A stretch of DNA of 64,000 nucleotides from Shouchella hunanensis (GCF_028735875.1 NZ_CP117834.1:3150001-3214000); one strand, 5' to 3'. Positions 51,692 through 61,427 are shown, counted from the first letter of the stretch. Notes: a model not told the origin generated them from the letters alone. A program made the numbers and translations.

Positions 51692-53260
51692 ATGAACGAA
51701 ATGGCTCACCGTTATCTTTATTGGCAATTAATTGAACATTACGTGCTACATAAACAGTTTCGCTTGCTTGCTCTTCATGATACACAAGCTTGGTTTGAAG
51801 ATGATTCAGTGAAACCGAGAAGAGTTATACGTCTTGTTTATTCAGAAGTGGATTGGTCCAACCGCTTAAAGCGTGATATATCACATGCACAACAACAATT
51901 TGAATCCATTTATAAGCAGCTTGGTATATGGAAAATTCAAGGTGAAAATATTTATGTAATGAGTCAGCCTCCTGTTGATTCATGGGAAGATGCCCTTGCA
52001 CCGTTTCAAGTCAAGGGAAACAAAGGAACCATTCGCAACCTTGCTCTGCATACAAGTGTGGCTCAGTATCAGGAGGTACTAGATCACGAATTAGCTAAAG
52101 ATACTATTCCTCCACTACGTTTACAGTCATCAGATGATGAAATGATGCAATTCATTGAACGAATTCGGGGGCAAGTAAAGCAAGTCAACAGCAAACGCCG
52201 ACAAAATGAAGAAAAAACGCTTCAATTTGGTAAACCACGTTTTATTTATGCCCTGTTACTCTCTTTTGTCGTGATGTTTTTTCTTTTAGAGACGAATGGT
52301 GGAAGTACAAATATACAAGTGCTTATTGATTACGGTGCTAAATATAATCCATTAATTGTAGAGGGAGAATGGTGGCGATTGGTCACCTCCATGTTCTTGC
52401 ATATCGGATTGATGCACTTAGCCTTTAATGCAATGGCACTGTTCTTTCTTGGAACAGCAGTAGAGCAACTCTTTGGCTCTATGCGCTTTTTAATCATTTA
52501 TTTTGCAGCCGGCTTATTTGGCTCCATTGTCAGTTTTGCATTCAATGATTATGTATCGGCTGGTGCTTCAGGCGCATTATTCGGCTGTTTTGGGGCACTT
52601 CTCTATTTTGGCTTAAAGCACCCAACATTGTTCTTTCGCACGTTAGGAAAAAATATTTTATTGCTTCTCGGATTTAATCTTGTGCTAGGCTTTATTGTTC
52701 CGGGAATTGATAATGGGGCGCACATAGGAGGTCTAATAGGAGGTTTTCTAATGGCCGCTTTAGTGAAGATGCCGAAAGAAAAAAAGAAAACGCCATTCTA
52801 CCTTTCCATTAGTGCTTTCGCAATATACGTGATCGCTTCCCTGACGCTTGTTTATTTCGGACAACAACAAGCGAACGCTTCGCCTGAATTAGCGGTATTA
52901 GAAGGTCAACGTTTGCTTGAAGCAGGGCAATATGAAGAGGCGCAAGTGTTTATTACGAATGGGTTAGAAAAAGATGGTCAGCAGCCTCAACTTTTGTTTA
53001 TGCAAGCGTATCTTGATATTCAGCAAGAACGGGTTCAGGAGGCAAAAGAACATTTGGAAAAAGCGCTTCAAGAGCAGCAAGCATTTCCAGAAGCTTGGTT
53101 TAATTTAACGCTTATTCATATTGAACAAGAAAACTATGATCAAGCGAAAGAATCAATCCAGCAAGCAATCCAGTATGGAGAGGATAGTCAAATTCCAGAC
53201 ATGGATTACTATTATGAAATCGAACAACAGATCGATGAACAACTCGCTTCATCCACATAA
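51692..53260 (+). CDS. gluP: rhomboid intramembrane protease with TPR tail
   Basis: 522 aa. The N-terminal cytosolic domain (about 1-185) is followed by the rhomboid domain: catalytic Ser in GASGALFGCFG and catalytic His in NGAHIGGLIGG. C-terminal TPR repeats (about 420-520) follow the last membrane helix. B. subtilis GluP (YqgP) has this layout and acts on membrane-protein turnover. ATG 51692 has GGAGGAGG at eight bases. GlcK, its frequent neighbour, is downstream after an insertion. Confidence 0.92.
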   Translation: MNEMAHRYLYWQLIEHYVLHKQFRLLALHDTQAWFEDDSVKPRRVIRLVYSEVDWSNRLKRDISHAQQQFESIYKQLGIWKIQGENIYVMSQPPVDSWEDALAPFQVKGNKGTIRNLALHTSVAQYQEVLDHELAKDTIPPLRLQSSDDEMMQFIERIRGQVKQVNSKRRQNEEKTLQFGKPRFIYALLLSFVVMFFLLETNGGSTNIQVLIDYGAKYNPLIVEGEWWRLVTSMFLHIGLMHLAFNAMALFFLGTAVEQLFGSMRFLIIYFAAGLFGSIVSFAFNDYVSAGASGALFGCFGALLYFGLKHPTLFFRTLGKNILLLLGFNLVLGFIVPGIDNGAHIGGLIGGFLMAALVKMPKEKKKTPFYLSISAFAIYVIASLTLVYFGQQQANASPELAVLEGQRLLEAGQYEEAQVFITNGLEKDGQQPQLLFMQAYLDIQQERVQEAKEHLEKALQEQQAFPEAWFNLTLIHIEQENYDQAKESIQQAIQYGEDSQIPDMDYYYEIEQQIDEQLASST

Positions 53261-53372
53261 GTAATACGAGAAACTGAATGAATGAGTGACTTTGTCCTAC
53301 CTTTTCATCGCCTACCTTACATAGATTTAGACTTGAACGAGCAACCTAGATGAAGAGAATAGGGGGTTCAAG

Positions 53373-54833
53373 ATGAGTAGTGAAGATAAAGGGATAACAA
53401 GCCATTCATCCTATGAAGAGAAGCTCGCTTATGTAAAAGAAGAACTGGCTGTTGATAAGAACTTTGATATCATTTGTTTGGAAATGGTTCACGCCAATCG
53501 AAAAATGGCCCTTTTTCTAGTGGATGGGTTTGGGAAAGATAGTGCGCTCACACAAATTCAGCGTGAACTCTCACATACGAGTGAAGAAGAAGTAGACGAA
53601 TCCTACGATGCGCTCATAAAAAGCCGCATTCCGTATGCGGAGATTGAACAAGAAAAAGATCTTGATACTGCTATTGATCAAGTCTTATCCGGGCCGGCGG
53701 TTCTTCTTGTAGAAGGTCTTCCTTATTGTATTATCATTGATACAAGGGAGTATCCTGTTCGCGGTCCAGAAGAGCCCGATACGGAGAAAGTCGTTCGCGG
53801 TTCAAGAGATGGTCTTGTTGAAACATTAGTGATGAGCGCCGCTTTAATTCGAAGACGGATAAGAGATCGAACATTCCGTGTAGAATATCAGCAAATTGGA
53901 CGACGCTCTAAAACGGATACAGCCTTACTTTACATTGCTGATATTGCCGATCCCGATTATGTCCATCAAATCCGTGAATCCATTAAAGCAATTGATACCG
54001 ATGGATTGCCAATGGCTGATAAGACGATTGAAGAGTTTGTTTTTAAAGAAGGGGGAAACCCATACCCACTTGTGCGCTACAGTGAGCGACCCGATGTATG
54101 CGCAACTCACTTATACGAAGGACATGTCATCCTACTAGTGGATGGTTCTCCAAGTGCAATGATAACCCCGACAACATTTTGGAATTTGCTTCAGCATGCA
54201 GAAGAATATCGACAAAAGCCTGTCATTGGTGCGTTACTTCGATTTGTGCGTTTTTCGGCAGTGTTTATCTCGCTCTTCTTATTACCTATCTGGTATATGC
54301 TAGCGACAAATCAAGAGTTGGTGCCAGAAGCGTACTCTTTTATTGGAACACAAGAGGATGGGAGTATTCCACTTTTTATTCAATTTATGATAGCAGAAGC
54401 TGGGATCGAAATGCTGAGAATGGCGTCTATTCATACGCCCAATGCGGTAGCCGAAGCATTAGGGTTAGTGGCCGCACTTTTAATTGGGGATATTGCTATT
54501 CAAGTAGGAATGTTTTCACCTGAAGTGATTTTATACTTAGCAATTGCTGCTGTAGGAACATTTGCTACACCAAGTTATGAACTTTCGCTGGCAAATCGGT
54601 TTATGCGCCTTTTGTTTTTAATTGCAACTGCAGCGTTTGGCCCAGTTGGCTTTGTTAGTAGCGCAACACTATGGTTTATCGCTTTAGTTCGACTGCGAGG
54701 GCTTCGTGTTCCATATATGTGGCCATTTATCCCATTTAATCTTAAAGCGTTGCGAGATGTGTTTTTCCGAATTCCAATGCCTTTAAAAAATCGTAGACCT
54801 GCTATCAACCATCCGCAAGATCCGGATAGGTAG
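53373..54833 (+). CDS. spoVAF: GerA-family germination protein, SpoVAF type
   Basis: 486 aa. An N-terminal hydrophilic domain (1-285, RRRIRDRTFRVEYQQIGRRSKTD; RPDVCATHLYEGHVILLVDG) precedes five to six membrane helices and a basic tail. The sequence resembles SpoVAF more than GerAA subunits; SpoVAF sits in the forespore membrane and helps germination. It stands apart from any spoVAA-spoVAE genes in this window. GGGGG precedes ATG 53373 by several bases. The terminator overlaps its last codons. The call is by eye. Confidence 0.8.
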   Translation: MSSEDKGITSHSSYEEKLAYVKEELAVDKNFDIICLEMVHANRKMALFLVDGFGKDSALTQIQRELSHTSEEEVDESYDALIKSRIPYAEIEQEKDLDTAIDQVLSGPAVLLVEGLPYCIIIDTREYPVRGPEEPDTEKVVRGSRDGLVETLVMSAALIRRRIRDRTFRVEYQQIGRRSKTDTALLYIADIADPDYVHQIRESIKAIDTDGLPMADKTIEEFVFKEGGNPYPLVRYSERPDVCATHLYEGHVILLVDGSPSAMITPTTFWNLLQHAEEYRQKPVIGALLRFVRFSAVFISLFLLPIWYMLATNQELVPEAYSFIGTQEDGSIPLFIQFMIAEAGIEMLRMASIHTPNAVAEALGLVAALLIGDIAIQVGMFSPEVILYLAIAAVGTFATPSYELSLANRFMRLLFLIATAAFGPVGFVSSATLWFIALVRLRGLRVPYMWPFIPFNLKALRDVFFRIPMPLKNRRPAINHPQDPDR

Positions 54834-54849
54834 CAGGTCTACCTTTTTT
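54793..54849 (+). terminator. terminator overlapping the 3' end of spoVAF
   Basis: GTAGACCTGCT (54793-54803) pairs with AGCAGGTCTAC (54832-54842), followed by six T. The left arm lies in codons for the C-terminal Arg/Pro/Ala tail. Confidence 0.86.
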
Positions 54850-55243
54850 AATAACGTTCGATATCTTGCTTGTGTACATCATCTTCTATGTACGGATGAC
54901 TTGTTTCTACAGGGATGTTCTGATTGGCAATTACAAGACCAAAGGGAGTGTCTGTTGTTGCAGAAACAACTGTATAAGGGATGTTGTTTATCATCGCAAG
55001 CTTTACATACTCGTTGTAATCTGAATAGGCTAATTGTCCGTTAATAAACATTTGTATGTTTGGCTTAGCTTTTAGGACGCGCTCTACTTCTGGATAAACC
55101 ACGTTAGAACGAACTTGATTTATGGTTAACGCGAGATGAAGACGCTCAGCGATTGTTGTTAAGAATATACGTCTTTCTGCAGGCTTTGTCTCCAAACCGC
55201 CTCGAATAGCATGCTCTAGTACTTCATTTACATCTCTTGCCAT
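54848..55243 (-). CDS. YueI-like protein (DUF1694)
   Basis: 131 aa, soluble. DUF1694 features: LEHAIRGG near the start, PAERRIFLTTIAERLHLALT, and IPYTVVSATTDTPFGLVI. Function unknown. GAGGTG precedes the ATG. It is convergent with spoVAF and ends right at that gene's terminator. Confidence 0.85.
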   Translation of the reverse strand: MARDVNEVLEHAIRGGLETKPAERRIFLTTIAERLHLALTINQVRSNVVYPEVERVLKAKPNIQMFINGQLAYSDYNEYVKLAMINNIPYTVVSATTDTPFGLVIANQNIPVETSHPYIEDDVHKQDIERY

Positions 55244-55356
55244 ATTGATGCCACCTCTTTCCTAATCAATCCCCTCTATCATCGCAAACCTGTCCTGAAA
55301 TCTCAAATAAAAACATAGGATGGTAGAAACGAGAAATCAGCACAGGGGTTGATGAG

Positions 55357-55866
55357 ATGTGGATTTGGTTTGTTATTGTATTTTTTGTCCTAGCAATTGG
55401 GCTGACGTTAGGAGGGGTATCCACGTTTATGCGTGGACTTCCGCCCATTGTTGTACTCATAGTCCTAAGCTTTTATTTTTTATTCTTTAGCTACATTGGC
55501 ATGTTTGTCGCGCTCGTAAGTTTTTCTTGGTTCGGCTTTCGTTTTTTTGATATTGCGATTGTGATTTGTTCCTTTTTGTTTATTATCGCCATGATACGTT
55601 CATACCATCCTGCTTTTGGCTATCAACTTTTTTATAAACCAATCGCTTGGATTTTGGCCAGTTTGTTTTTCTTTATGGGTTTACAGTGGGGAACGCTCGG
55701 ATATGGAACTTTTTTTACGATTACGATGACTTTTTTCTTCACGTTAGCGGTTTTTATCGGCATTTTGCTGTATAATTCTATGTTGATGTGGGTAAAAAAC
55801 GCATACCTCGCTGCCGTTATTCCACTTGCTTCATTCCTTTTAGTTACAGTCATAAAGCTGTTATAA
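55357..55866 (+). CDS. multi-pass membrane protein of unknown family
   Basis: 169 aa and almost entirely hydrophobic, with about five membrane helices separated by short loops rich in Phe, Tyr and Trp. No catalytic motif is visible. GGGGTTGATGAG precedes the ATG. It is 19 bases ahead of yqgQ and probably co-transcribed with it. I do not recognise the family. Confidence 0.75.
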   Translation: MWIWFVIVFFVLAIGLTLGGVSTFMRGLPPIVVLIVLSFYFLFFSYIGMFVALVSFSWFGFRFFDIAIVICSFLFIIAMIRSYHPAFGYQLFYKPIAWILASLFFFMGLQWGTLGYGTFFTITMTFFFTLAVFIGILLYNSMLMWVKNAYLAAVIPLASFLLVTVIKLL

Positions 55867-55885
55867 TAGGACATGAGGTGTATAG

Positions 55886-56098
55886 ATGAAATCGATCGTA
55901 GATATTAGAGACTTATTAAAGCAATATGGTTCTTTTATTTATACAAGAGACCGCGGAATGGATTTGCAACTCATGCAAAAAGAAATAAAAGATTTACATC
56001 AATATGGAATGATATCAAGCCATACGTATCAAGGCGCAATATTGATTTTAAAACAAGAGGAAGCGAAACTTGGAATGGGGGATTCTAATGGGGAATGA
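55886..56098 (+). CDS. yqgQ: YqgQ family protein (DUF910)
   Basis: 70 aa helical protein with DIRDLLKQYGSFIYTRD and MEKEIKDLHQYGMIS-like sequence (here MQKEIKDLHQYG). It is encoded before glcK in Bacillus; RNA or nucleotide binding has been suggested from structure but not shown. GAGGTG precedes the ATG. It overlaps glcK by 11 bases. Confidence 0.9.
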   Translation: MKSIVDIRDLLKQYGSFIYTRDRGMDLQLMQKEIKDLHQYGMISSHTYQGAILILKQEEAKLGMGDSNGE

Positions 56099-57056
56099 GC
56101 TTTATGCAGGAATTGACATAGGGGGAACATCCGTTAAGCTTGCGTTTATTACAAATGAAGGCGATTTAGTGAAAAAATGGGAAATACCTACTGATATAAA
56201 GAACAATGGAATGAATATTGTTAACGACATTGCTGAAACGGTTAAAGCAAATCTAGATGATGACCAGACACTAATGGGTGCAGGTGTAGGAGCTCCTGGT
56301 TTTATTGAGATGGAAACAGGCTTTATCTATCATGCTGTTAATATTGGCTGGCGTGATTACCCATTAAAAGACGAGTTAGAGAAAGCTTTAGGCGTTGTTG
56401 TGAGAGTTGATAACGATGCGAATTTAGCAGCTCTTGGAGAAAAATGGCAAGGTGCTGGAGATGGCGCTACTGAACAGTTGTTTGTTACGCTAGGAACAGG
56501 TGTCGGTGGTGGTATCATTACAAGAGGACAAATTCTTCATGGTGTAGGCGGTATGGGTGGAGAAATTGGTCATATTACTTCTGTGAAAGAAGGAGGATCT
56601 CTTTGTAATTGCGGAAAAACCGGGTGCTTGGAAACCGTGTCTTCTGCAACGGGAATGGTTCGTTTAGCTAAAGAAAAACTTGAAGCAGGAAGAACATCGA
56701 TTCTTTCTCAAAGTGAATCTCTAATACTAACAACAAAAGACATTTTTGAAGCGGTGAAAGCTGGAGATCAAGTAGCGACAGAAGTAATTATGGAAGCGAT
56801 TGATCATTTAGGCTACGCGATTGCCAATTTAGCAAATACATTAAATCCCGCCAAGATTGTTATTGGTGGAGGCGTTTCAAAAGCCGGAGAAGACCTTTTA
56901 GCTCCTCTTCGTGTTGTGTTTGATCAGTATGCCCTGCCACGTGTAGTGGAGCAGGCAGAAATTAAATTGGCTCATTTAGGAAACGATGCAGGTATTTTTG
57001 GAGCTGTATGGTTAGCGATACAAGCTGTTAAAGCAAATGAGAATAGAAGCAATTAA
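56088..57056 (+). CDS. glcK: glucokinase (ROK family)
   Basis: 322 aa. Motifs: ATP-binding YAGIDIGGTSVKLAF, catalytic Asp in RVDNDANLAALGE, and the zinc-binding CNCGKTGCLE. It phosphorylates glucose to glucose 6-phosphate. ATG 56088 has GGGGG at six bases; the upstream extension falls in yqgQ. aspA follows 26 bases later. Confidence 0.95.
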   Translation: MGNELYAGIDIGGTSVKLAFITNEGDLVKKWEIPTDIKNNGMNIVNDIAETVKANLDDDQTLMGAGVGAPGFIEMETGFIYHAVNIGWRDYPLKDELEKALGVVVRVDNDANLAALGEKWQGAGDGATEQLFVTLGTGVGGGIITRGQILHGVGGMGGEIGHITSVKEGGSLCNCGKTGCLETVSSATGMVRLAKEKLEAGRTSILSQSESLILTTKDIFEAVKAGDQVATEVIMEAIDHLGYAIANLANTLNPAKIVIGGGVSKAGEDLLAPLRVVFDQYALPRVVEQAEIKLAHLGNDAGIFGAVWLAIQAVKANENRSN

Positions 57057-57082
57057 GAATTGAAAGTTGAGGTTAACATCAG

Positions 57083-58498
57083 ATGGTGGATTACCGTATA
57101 GAGCGAGATTTACTAGGAGATAAACAAGTACCAAAGGATGCGTATTATGGGATTCAATCTTTACGAGCTAAAGACAATTTTCCCATTACTGGCTATCCAC
57201 CGCACCCGGAACTTATCCGTGCGTTCGGTTATGTCAAGAAAGCGGCAGCAATGGCAAACCGTGATGTAGGCGTCTTGCGTCCGCATATTGCTGATGCCAT
57301 TATTAAAGCGAGTGACGATGTCATTAATGGACAATTAAACGAACAGTTTATAGTTGATTCCATTCAAGGTGGTGCAGGGACTTCATTTAACATGAATGCG
57401 AATGAAGTCATTGCCAATCGGGCAATTGAAATTTTAGGCGGGGAAAAAGGCGATTATTTAAAAGTTAGTCCGAATACACACGTCAATATGGCTCAGTCGA
57501 CAAATGACGCGTTTCCGACTGCTATTCACATCGCTGCTTTGCACATGACCCAAGGGTTAACGGATGAATTACGAAATCTTATTGCGGAAATGCAGGGGAA
57601 AGCAGATGAATTTGACGATGTACTAAAAATGGGCCGTACGCATTTACAAGACGCTGTGCCGATTCGATTAGGACAAGAATTCGGTTCTTATCGGAAAGTG
57701 TTGGTCCGCGATTTAAAGCGAATTAGTCGATCCGCTGACCATTTGCATGAAGTCAATATGGGTGCTACTGCTGTTGGGACCGGGTTGAATGCAAAGCCTG
57801 AGTACATTGAAAAAGTGGCCACTCATTTAGCTACCGTGACGAATTTACCGTTCAAAACCGCAGAAGATCTCGTTGATGCGACTCAAAATACAGATGCGTA
57901 TACAGAGCTATCTAGTTCATTAAAAATATTAGCAATTAATTTATCAAAAATAGCAAATGATTTACGCTTAATGAGTTCAGGACCTCGTACAGGTTTAAAT
58001 GAAATTAATTTACCAGCACGTCAGCCTGGTTCCTCCATCATGCCAGGTAAAGTGAACCCGGTTATGTGCGAAGTCATTAATCAGCTCTCTTTCCAAGTGA
58101 TTGGCAATGATCATACAATTAGTCTTGCTTCTGAAGCTGGTCAGTTAGAGTTAAATGTGATGGAGCCGGTACTTGTATTTAATTTATTACAGTCACTTAC
58201 CATTCTTGAAAATGGAATGCGTGTGTTCCGTGAATATGCGATTTCTGGCATTACAGCAAATATTGAACGTTGTAAAGAACTTGTGGAGAATAGCGTAGGT
58301 ATTGTGACCGCCATTAATCCGCATGTTGGGTATGAAGTGGCAACAAGAATTGCGAAAGAGGCATTAGAAACAGAGCGACCAGTTCGGGAAATTTGCCTGG
58401 AGCGAGGCATCTTATCTGAAGAGGAATTAAATGAAATCCTTGATCCAAAAGAGATGACCAAGCCTGGTATCGCTGGGTCTCGATTCTTACCACTTTAA
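57083..58498 (+). CDS. aspA: aspartate ammonia-lyase
   Basis: 471 aa, class II fumarase/aspartase superfamily. The signature GSSIMPGKVNPVM is present, and the lysine-containing active site loop, TNDAFPTAIH and GRTHLQDAVPIRLGQEF support aspartase rather than fumarase. It interconverts aspartate with fumarate and ammonia. It immediately precedes the TPP riboswitch, with no terminator found between; in thiamine terms aspartate has no direct role. Confidence 0.9.
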   Translation: MVDYRIERDLLGDKQVPKDAYYGIQSLRAKDNFPITGYPPHPELIRAFGYVKKAAAMANRDVGVLRPHIADAIIKASDDVINGQLNEQFIVDSIQGGAGTSFNMNANEVIANRAIEILGGEKGDYLKVSPNTHVNMAQSTNDAFPTAIHIAALHMTQGLTDELRNLIAEMQGKADEFDDVLKMGRTHLQDAVPIRLGQEFGSYRKVLVRDLKRISRSADHLHEVNMGATAVGTGLNAKPEYIEKVATHLATVTNLPFKTAEDLVDATQNTDAYTELSSSLKILAINLSKIANDLRLMSSGPRTGLNEINLPARQPGSSIMPGKVNPVMCEVINQLSFQVIGNDHTISLASEAGQLELNVMEPVLVFNLLQSLTILENGMRVFREYAISGITANIERCKELVENSVGIVTAINPHVGYEVATRIAKEALETERPVREICLERGILSEEELNEILDPKEMTKPGIAGSRFLPL

Positions 58499-58537
58499 AA
58501 ATAAAAGCTCTTATGTCATACTAAAATAAATAGCAAA

Positions 58538-58630
58538 GACTAGGGGTGCCCGATGAAGTTGGGCTGAGAATAAGAACGTGTTTCTTTTACCCTTTAACCT
58601 GATCTGGATTACACCAGCGGAGGGAAGTCG
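58538..58630 (+). promoter_or_regulatory. TPP riboswitch
   Basis: The THI-element core is clear: AGGGGTGCCCG, GGGCTGAGA, then ACCCTTTAACCTGATCTGGATTA-type pairing and CACCAGCGGAGGGAA. It senses thiamine pyrophosphate and should cause termination at 58661-58690 when TPP is bound, turning the thi operon off. Confidence 0.97.
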
Positions 58631-58660
58631 GCATACGCAGATTAAACAATGTAGCGTGTA

Positions 58661-58690
58661 AACCGTAACCCTTGTGGTTACGGTTTTTTT
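58661..58690 (+). terminator. riboswitch-controlled terminator
   Basis: AACCGTAACC (58661-58670) and GGTTACGGTT (58675-58684) pair over CTTGT, followed by T. Confidence 0.93.
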
Positions 58691-58705
58691 GCGAAAGGGA
58701 GTGCA

Positions 58706-59341
58706 GTGAAGATGAAAGATTTTCAACTTTATGTGATAACAGGAGAAGCATTTCATAAAGGCAAAGAGCTTGTGACGGTTATGGAGGATGCGATAAAGGG
58801 CGGCGCCGATTTTATACAACTTCGCGATAAAACAAGCAGTCGAAAAGAAGTTTTCGAAAAAGCTAAGCAGCTCAAAGAACTTTGTCGGTCATATGAAATT
58901 CCTTTTATCGTAAACGATTATATCGATATCGCTATGGCTGTTGATGCAGATGGCGTTCACGTAGGACAAGATGATATGCCTCTCGCTCATGTTCGTAAGC
59001 TAGTGGGCGACGATAAGATTATTGGTGTCTCTACTCATAAATTAGAAGAAGCGTTAGAAGCCGAGCGAGGTGGTGCTGATTATATTGGTGTCGGCCCAAT
59101 CTTTAAAACCAATAGTAAAGAAGATGTCGTTGATCCGGTAACAACATCCTATATTAAAGAAATTAAAGCCAATCTTTCCATTCCATTTGTAGCAATCGGC
59201 GGTATAAAAACCCATAACGTTCGCGAAGTAATTGAAGCAGGAGCGGATGCGGTATGTGTGATTACAGAGGTTGTTGCAGCTGACGATGTGCAGGCAGCTG
59301 CAGAACGGCTGACTAAAGCGATTAATGAGGCGAAAGCATGA
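58706..59341 (+). CDS. thiE: thiamine phosphate synthase
   Basis: 211 aa TIM-barrel. It has KGGADFIQLRDKTSSRKE, PFIVNDYIDIAMAVDADGVHVGQDD, and GADYIGVGPIF, the ThiE active-site segments. It joins HMP pyrophosphate with the thiazole phosphate to give thiamine phosphate. GTG 58706 (AAAGGGA upstream) or ATG 58712. It overlaps thiS by four bases. Confidence 0.94.
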   Translation: MKMKDFQLYVITGEAFHKGKELVTVMEDAIKGGADFIQLRDKTSSRKEVFEKAKQLKELCRSYEIPFIVNDYIDIAMAVDADGVHVGQDDMPLAHVRKLVGDDKIIGVSTHKLEEALEAERGGADYIGVGPIFKTNSKEDVVDPVTTSYIKEIKANLSIPFVAIGGIKTHNVREVIEAGADAVCVITEVVAADDVQAAAERLTKAINEAKA

Positions 59342-59535
59342 AACTAACGATAAATGGAAAAGAACGTATTGTAGAAAGTAAGACATTGCTTGATTTAATG
59401 ACAGAGTTAAATGTAAATGGGCAGCTTGTCGTAGTGGAATTAGCTGGAGACATCATTCCAAGAGAAAAATGGAGTGTAACCGAGCTCGACGAACAAAAGC
59501 CTGTTGAGCTTGTTCATTTTGTTGGAGGAGGTTGA
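59338..59535 (+). CDS. thiS: sulfur carrier protein ThiS
   Basis: 65 aa ubiquitin-like protein ending FVGGG, with the C-terminal Gly-Gly that becomes the thiocarboxylate. It feeds sulfur to ThiG after activation by ThiF. Start overlaps the thiE stop (ATGA). Confidence 0.96.
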   Translation: MKLTINGKERIVESKTLLDLMTELNVNGQLVVVELAGDIIPREKWSVTELDEQKPVELVHFVGGG

Positions 59536-59537
59536 AC

Positions 59538-60305
59538 ATGAAAAAAGAATCATTGACTATTAACGGAAAGACACTTCAATCACGCTTTTTCTTGGGAACA
59601 GGTCGCTATCCGAACCCGTTTGTTCAAAATGAAGCCATCAAAGCATCGGGAGCAGAGGTGCTAACTTTTGCTTTAAGACGTGTTAATTTGGAGGCGCCAA
59701 TGGAAGATTCCATTTTGCAACATTTACATGGTGAAACCTTTCAATATTTACCTAATACGTCTGGTGCTTCCACTGCAGAGGAAGCCATTCGAATTGCACG
59801 TCTCGCAAAAGCATCTGGTTTAAGCGATTGGATTAAAATTGAAATTAGTGCTTCGGAAAAAACGTTGCTACCTGATCCGATTGAAACGTTAAAAGCAACC
59901 GAAGTTCTTGTATCAGAAGGGTTTACTGTTTTACCATATACGTCAGATGACCCTATTCTCTGCAAACGATTAGAAGAAGCAGGTGCACATGCGGTTATGC
60001 CAGGCGCAGCGCCCATTGGAACAGGTCTAGGTATACTCAACGAATACAATTTAGGTTTAATTGTAGAAGATGCGAGAGTACCAATTATTGTTGATGCTGG
60101 CCTGGGCACAGCTAGCGATGTGACAAAAGCGATGGAACTTGGTGTGGATGGAATTTTAATGAATACGCCAGTTGCAAAAGCTAAAGACCCTGTAAAAATG
60201 GCAACGTCCATGCGCTTAGCTATTGAAGCAGGTGAATTGGCGTATGAGGCGGGAAGAATAGCTAAAAAACCATATGCAAGTGCAAGTAGTCCAACAAGTT
60301 ATTAG
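59538..60305 (+). CDS. thiG: thiazole synthase
   Basis: 255 aa TIM-barrel. The GTGRYPNPF motif, [18 protein letters not shown] and the [18 protein letters not shown] phosphate-binding segment are visible. It condenses DXP, dehydroglycine and ThiS thiocarboxylate into the thiazole. ATG 59538 is preferred with GGAGGAGG upstream; TTG 59532 is less likely. Confidence 0.95.
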   Translation: MKKESLTINGKTLQSRFFLGTGRYPNPFVQNEAIKASGAEVLTFALRRVNLEAPMEDSILQHLHGETFQYLPNTSGASTAEEAIRIARLAKASGLSDWIKIEISASEKTLLPDPIETLKATEVLVSEGFTVLPYTSDDPILCKRLEEAGAHAVMPGAAPIGTGLGILNEYNLGLIVEDARVPIIVDAGLGTASDVTKAMELGVDGILMNTPVAKAKDPVKMATSMRLAIEAGELAYEAGRIAKKPYASASSPTSY

Positions 60306-60326
60306 ATGAACGAGTGAGGTTTTATT

Positions 60327-61427
60327 ATGCAGAAAGTCGTTATTGTTGGCGGGGGTATTATCGGATTATCGATTGCCTTAAGGCTCGCAAATAAAGGGGT
60401 ACATGTAACCGTCTTGGAAAAGAATACATGTGGGGGACAAGCTTCAGGTGCAGCAGCAGGCATGCTAGCACCTTTTTCTGAAATCGGGGAAGATCAAGAT
60501 GTGTTTTTTGACTTTAGCTTAGCAAGCCTTCGAATGTACCCTGAGTGGCAAGCGTTCGTTAGAGAAACATCTGGTGTGGAATTTGAATTTTCTCCATCCG
60601 GGACCCTACATTGCGTGTACCATGAAGCGGATTTATTGCCCCTATCATCGAGGATATCTTGGCAAAGTGAATACAATGAAGACATGCGCATATTAACTCA
60701 AGAAGAAGTATTAGAACGAGAACCCCACTTATCAAGAGACATAAAAGGGGCCATTTATTATCCAAATGAAGCCCATATTTATGCCCCAGATTTTGTGAAG
60801 GCTTTAATAGCAGCATGTAGAAATTTAAAAGTAGACATTTATGAGCAATTAGGTGAAGTGGAAATTGTAGAAGGTTCGTCTGTTCGTCTCAAGACTGATA
60901 CAATGGAATGGGAAGCTGATCAAGTAGTCATTGCCACAGGAGCGTGGGCGATGAAGCAAGGAGAAGCGCTCGGGCTGCAGTTGCCCGTCTATCCAATTCG
61001 AGGGCAAATTTGTGCCTATCGACCAGAAAAGCCGCTCTTAAGTCACATTGTTTATACGAGTCAAGGCTATCTCGTACCAAAAGCAAATGGTACAATTGTT
61101 AACGGAGCTTCTGAAGACATTGCGGGATTTGAAACAGCTGTTACTGCCAAAGGGATTGATCGCTTAAAACGCTGGAACAAAAAAATGGTACCAGCTCTTG
61201 AAGAAGAAACCCCGTTTCATGAGTGGGCAGGCTTGCGTCCGGCCACACAAGACGGTTTTCCGTTTATTGGACGTTTAACCAATCACCCCTCTGTGTATCT
61301 AGCATGCGGTCATTACCGTAACGGGATTTTATTAAGTGCGATAACAGCAAAAGTGGTGGCGGAAGATCTTTTAGGCGAAAAGGTTTCATTCCCACTTCAA
61401 GCGTTTCATCCTGAACGCTTTTCATAG
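60327..61427 (+). CDS. thiO: glycine oxidase ThiO
   Basis: 366 aa FAD-dependent oxidase. FAD-binding GGGIIGLSIALRLANKG, AAGMLAPFSE and the C-terminal GHYRNGILLSAIT are typical. It turns glycine into the imine used for the thiazole ring. Co-transcribed with thiG. Confidence 0.94.
   Translation: MQKVVIVGGGIIGLSIALRLANKGVHVTVLEKNTCGGQASGAAAGMLAPFSEIGEDQDVFFDFSLASLRMYPEWQAFVRETSGVEFEFSPSGTLHCVYHEADLLPLSSRISWQSEYNEDMRILTQEEVLEREPHLSRDIKGAIYYPNEAHIYAPDFVKALIAACRNLKVDIYEQLGEVEIVEGSSVRLKTDTMEWEADQVVIATGAWAMKQGEALGLQLPVYPIRGQICAYRPEKPLLSHIVYTSQGYLVPKANGTIVNGASEDIAGFETAVTAKGIDRLKRWNKKMVPALEEETPFHEWAGLRPATQDGFPFIGRLTNHPSVYLACGHYRNGILLSAITAKVVAEDLLGEKVSFPLQAFHPERFS

Noticed and set aside
54098-54523. 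141-codon ORF within spoVAF
   Set aside because: Second frame of a well-supported gene; no start signal.
59741-60211. 156-codon minus-strand ORF opposite thiG
   Set aside because: Antisense shadow of thiG; no promoter or ribosome binding site.
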